Assembly: GCA_046757585.1 (NCBI GenBank)
Contig: JBHHYR010000016.1
Location: 1-34,778, forward strand
Length of the DNA stretch: 34,778 nt
DNA from: JBHHYR01 sp046757585
GTDB lineage: Bacteria; Desulfobacterota; Binatia; HRBIN30
Direction of reading: 5' to 3'
The position numbers and the translations under genes are program-made. Below, piece after piece: positions 33,269 to 34,778 of the stretch. The notes below the pieces were generated by a model that was not told the origin of the DNA, did no database searches, and worked only from the letters and a program-made list of their open reading frames with translations. Within the stretch, counting starts at the first letter, position 1. The number at the start of each line of letters is the position of its first letter.

Positions 33269-34778
33269 GCAGCCGCGCCAGACCGGGACGGCCGGAGCGG
33301 AGGCGGCGACCCCACGGCGGAACGGAGCCCGGCTGTCAGCCCAGTGCCGAGCGCACATTGAAGGAGAACGCCAGCACTTCCCGGACGCCCGGGCGGCACT
33401 GCTCCCTGCCTTGCACCTGGCGCAAGCGGAGGTCGGCTATCTGCCCCGGAGCATTGTCGAAGAGGTTGCGCAGCTCCTGGGGCTGTTGCCCATCCAGGTG
33501 CAGGAGGTCATCTCCTTCTACCCCCTCTTCCACGACCGCCCGGTTGGACGCTGCCACATCCAAGTGTGCACCAACATCGCCTGCGCCCTGAGGGGGGCGC
33601 GGAAGTTGGTGCGGCACGTTGAGTCGACACTCGGCATCCGTGCCGGCGAGGTGACGCCAGACGGCGAGTTTTCGCTTACCGAGGTCGAGTGCCTCGGTTC
33701 GTGCGGGACGGCGCCCGTCGTCCAGATCAACAATCGGCCGTATGTCGAGCATGCGTCCGTGTCCGATCTCGAACGCCTGCTCGGTGGGACCGATCCGGCT
33801 CAGTTGGAACGGTCGCCACTGGTGTCCGTGATTCCCGAGGGCATCATGGGATACTTGCTGCCCCCGAACGGGCAGTCGCGGCGCGCGATCGATGCCTACC
33901 TGTCGGGCGGTGGGTACCAGGCTGCACAGAGGGCGTGGCGCGACATGCAGCCCGGGGAGATCGCCGAGGTCGTGAAGGCGGCGGGCCTGCGCGGGCGCGG
34001 CGGTGCGGGTTTTGCCACCGGAGTCAAGTGGACCTTCATGCCGAAGGACTCCGCCAAGCCGTGCTACCTGGCCGTCAATGGCGACGAAAGCGAACCTGGT
34101 ACGTTCAAGGACCGGCAGATCTTGGAGCGGAATCCGCATCAGTTTCTCGACGGCGTGCTCGTTGCCGGGCACGCGATCCGGGCCGTTGCCGCGTACGTGT
34201 ACCTGCGCGGGGAGTATGCCACACCCTACAATGTGCTCATGGATGCCATCTCCCAAGCGTATGGCCGCGGCTTCTTTGGCGACAATGTGATGGGGACGGG
34301 ACGCCCGTTCCACATATACGTCCAGCGCGGGGCCGGGGCGTACATCTGCGGCGAAGAGACGGGCATGCTCGAGTCTGTCGAGGGGAAAAAAGGGCAGCCG
34401 CGCAAGCGCCCTCCCTACCCCGCGGGGTGGGGGCTGTGGGGCTGCCCGACCACGGTGAACAACGTCGAAACCCTCTCGCACGTGCCCGTGATTCTGCAGC
34501 GCGGCGCAGCGTGGTTCAAGGACGTTGGCACCGAGAAGAGTACGGGCAACACGCTCTTCGGCGTCAGTGGCCATGTGCGCCGCCCCGGTGTCTACGAGCT
34601 GCCACTCGGCACGCCTCTGCGCGACATCATCGAGCACTACGCGGGCGGCATGGCAAACGGCCGGCCGCTCAAGGCCATCGTCCCGGGCGGCGTGTCTATG
34701 CCGGTGCTCTCTGCGGAGCAGATCGACGTCCGCATGGACCACGAGTCGTTGCGCCAGGTCGGGACGCTGTTGGGCACG
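33258..34778 (+). CDS. nuoEF: Fused NADH-quinone oxidoreductase subunit NuoEF, 3' truncated
   Basis: One frame of 507 codons runs to the window end. Residues ~30-180 are NuoE: a helical start and a thioredoxin-like 2Fe-2S domain with C104, C109, C145 and C149 (CTNIAC, then ECLGSC). From ~195 the sequence is NuoF: the FMN/NADH-binding GLRGRGGAGFATGVKW (243-258), GDESEPGTFKDR, GAGAYICGEETGMLESVEG and GLWGCPTTVNNVE. The N3 cluster ligands near the NuoF C-terminus lie beyond the window. The GTG start overlaps nuoCD. NuoE and NuoF are separate genes in most bacteria, so the fusion is unusual; a partial analogue is the 2Fe-2S thioredoxin-like domain fused to NuoF in some hydrogenase subunits. It would deliver electrons from NADH to NuoG. 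Confidence 0.9.
   Translation, partial: MTAEQPRQTGTAGAEAATPRRNGARLSAQCRAHIEGERQHFPDARAALLPALHLAQAEVGYLPRSIVEEVAQLLGLLPIQVQEVISFYPLFHDRPVGRCHIQVCTNIACALRGARKLVRHVESTLGIRAGEVTPDGEFSLTEVECLGSCGTAPVVQINNRPYVEHASVSDLERLLGGTDPAQLERSPLVSVIPEGIMGYLLPPNGQSRRAIDAYLSGGGYQAAQRAWRDMQPGEIAEVVKAAGLRGRGGAGFATGVKWTFMPKDSAKPCYLAVNGDESEPGTFKDRQILERNPHQFLDGVLVAGHAIRAVAAYVYLRGEYATPYNVLMDAISQAYGRGFFGDNVMGTGRPFHIYVQRGAGAYICGEETGMLESVEGKKGQPRKRPPYPAGWGLWGCPTTVNNVETLSHVPVILQRGAAWFKDVGTEKSTGNTLFGVSGHVRRPGVYELPLGTPLRDIIEHYAGGMANGRPLKAIVPGGVSMPVLSAEQIDVRMDHESLRQVGTLLGT

Noticed and set aside
33336..34742. 468-codon minus-strand open frame opposite nuoEF
   Set aside because: It is a shadow of a clear NuoEF coding frame in GC-rich DNA; its translation has no recognisable domain.
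1..34778. tRNA, rRNA, CRISPR arrays, insertion sequences, defence or toxin-antitoxin genes
   Set aside because: Reading the gaps and the translated frames by eye showed no such structure; small intergenic spaces leave little room for them.

Overview
This is a GC-rich bacterial chromosome segment with 22 protein-coding genes, two of them cut by the window ends. I see no tRNA, rRNA, CRISPR array, insertion sequence or prophage. The gene content suggests a Gram-negative, respiring, probably uncultured Deltaproteobacteria- or Binatota-like organism. The reasons are a Nuo complex I with fused CD, an AddAB nuclease instead of RecBCD, a thiolase/DUF35 pair beside an epoxide hydrolase and an amidohydrolase, and a Lon-like AAA_32 protease. 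This placement is inference from gene types and needs a marker-gene tree.

Region 1 (1-9870): the 3' part of a beta-propeller (NHL then PQQ-like) protein, then addB-addA (4-base ATGA overlap) encoding a helicase-nuclease for double-strand-break processing, then a convergent DEDDy 3'-5' exonuclease. Region 2 (10008-16460): a catabolic group with a thiolase-like enzyme and its DUF35 zinc-ribbon/OB partner, an IsdG-like monooxygenase, a microsomal-type epoxide hydrolase, an HSL-type esterase, a pterin carbinolamine dehydratase and, on the minus strand, a metal-dependent amidohydrolase. A 12-base perfect palindrome lies just before the thiolase start, and a REP-like GC-rich repeat fills the gap after the DUF35 gene.

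Region 3 (16576-21722): a phosphate locus. phoU-phoB-phoR reads rightward behind what looks like an array of 11-base-period Pho boxes placed correctly over a -10 element. It converges, with only four bases between stop codons, on a leftward DUF47 (PhoU-like) plus PiT phosphate transporter pair. No pstSCAB genes are in the window. Region 4 (21859-23830): the primary sigma factor gene rpoD and a small, very basic 52-residue ORF behind it.

Region 5 (24334-28534): a proteostasis island. An Hsp20 gene overlaps a Lon-like protease gene by a GTGA junction (minus strand), and a site-2 protease with CBS domains is divergent from them. Region 6 (28602-34778): a complex I operon in the unusual order nuoB-nuoG-nuoI-nuoCD-nuoEF, running off the right end. 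NuoE and NuoF are one polypeptide, and NuoG is short but keeps the N7 cluster motif.

Most of the window is recognisable core metabolism. I did not find a clearly new defence or mobile system. The most unusual points are the NuoEF fusion and gene order, the Pho box array, the Lon-like protease with a degenerate Walker A, and the small basic ORF behind rpoD.
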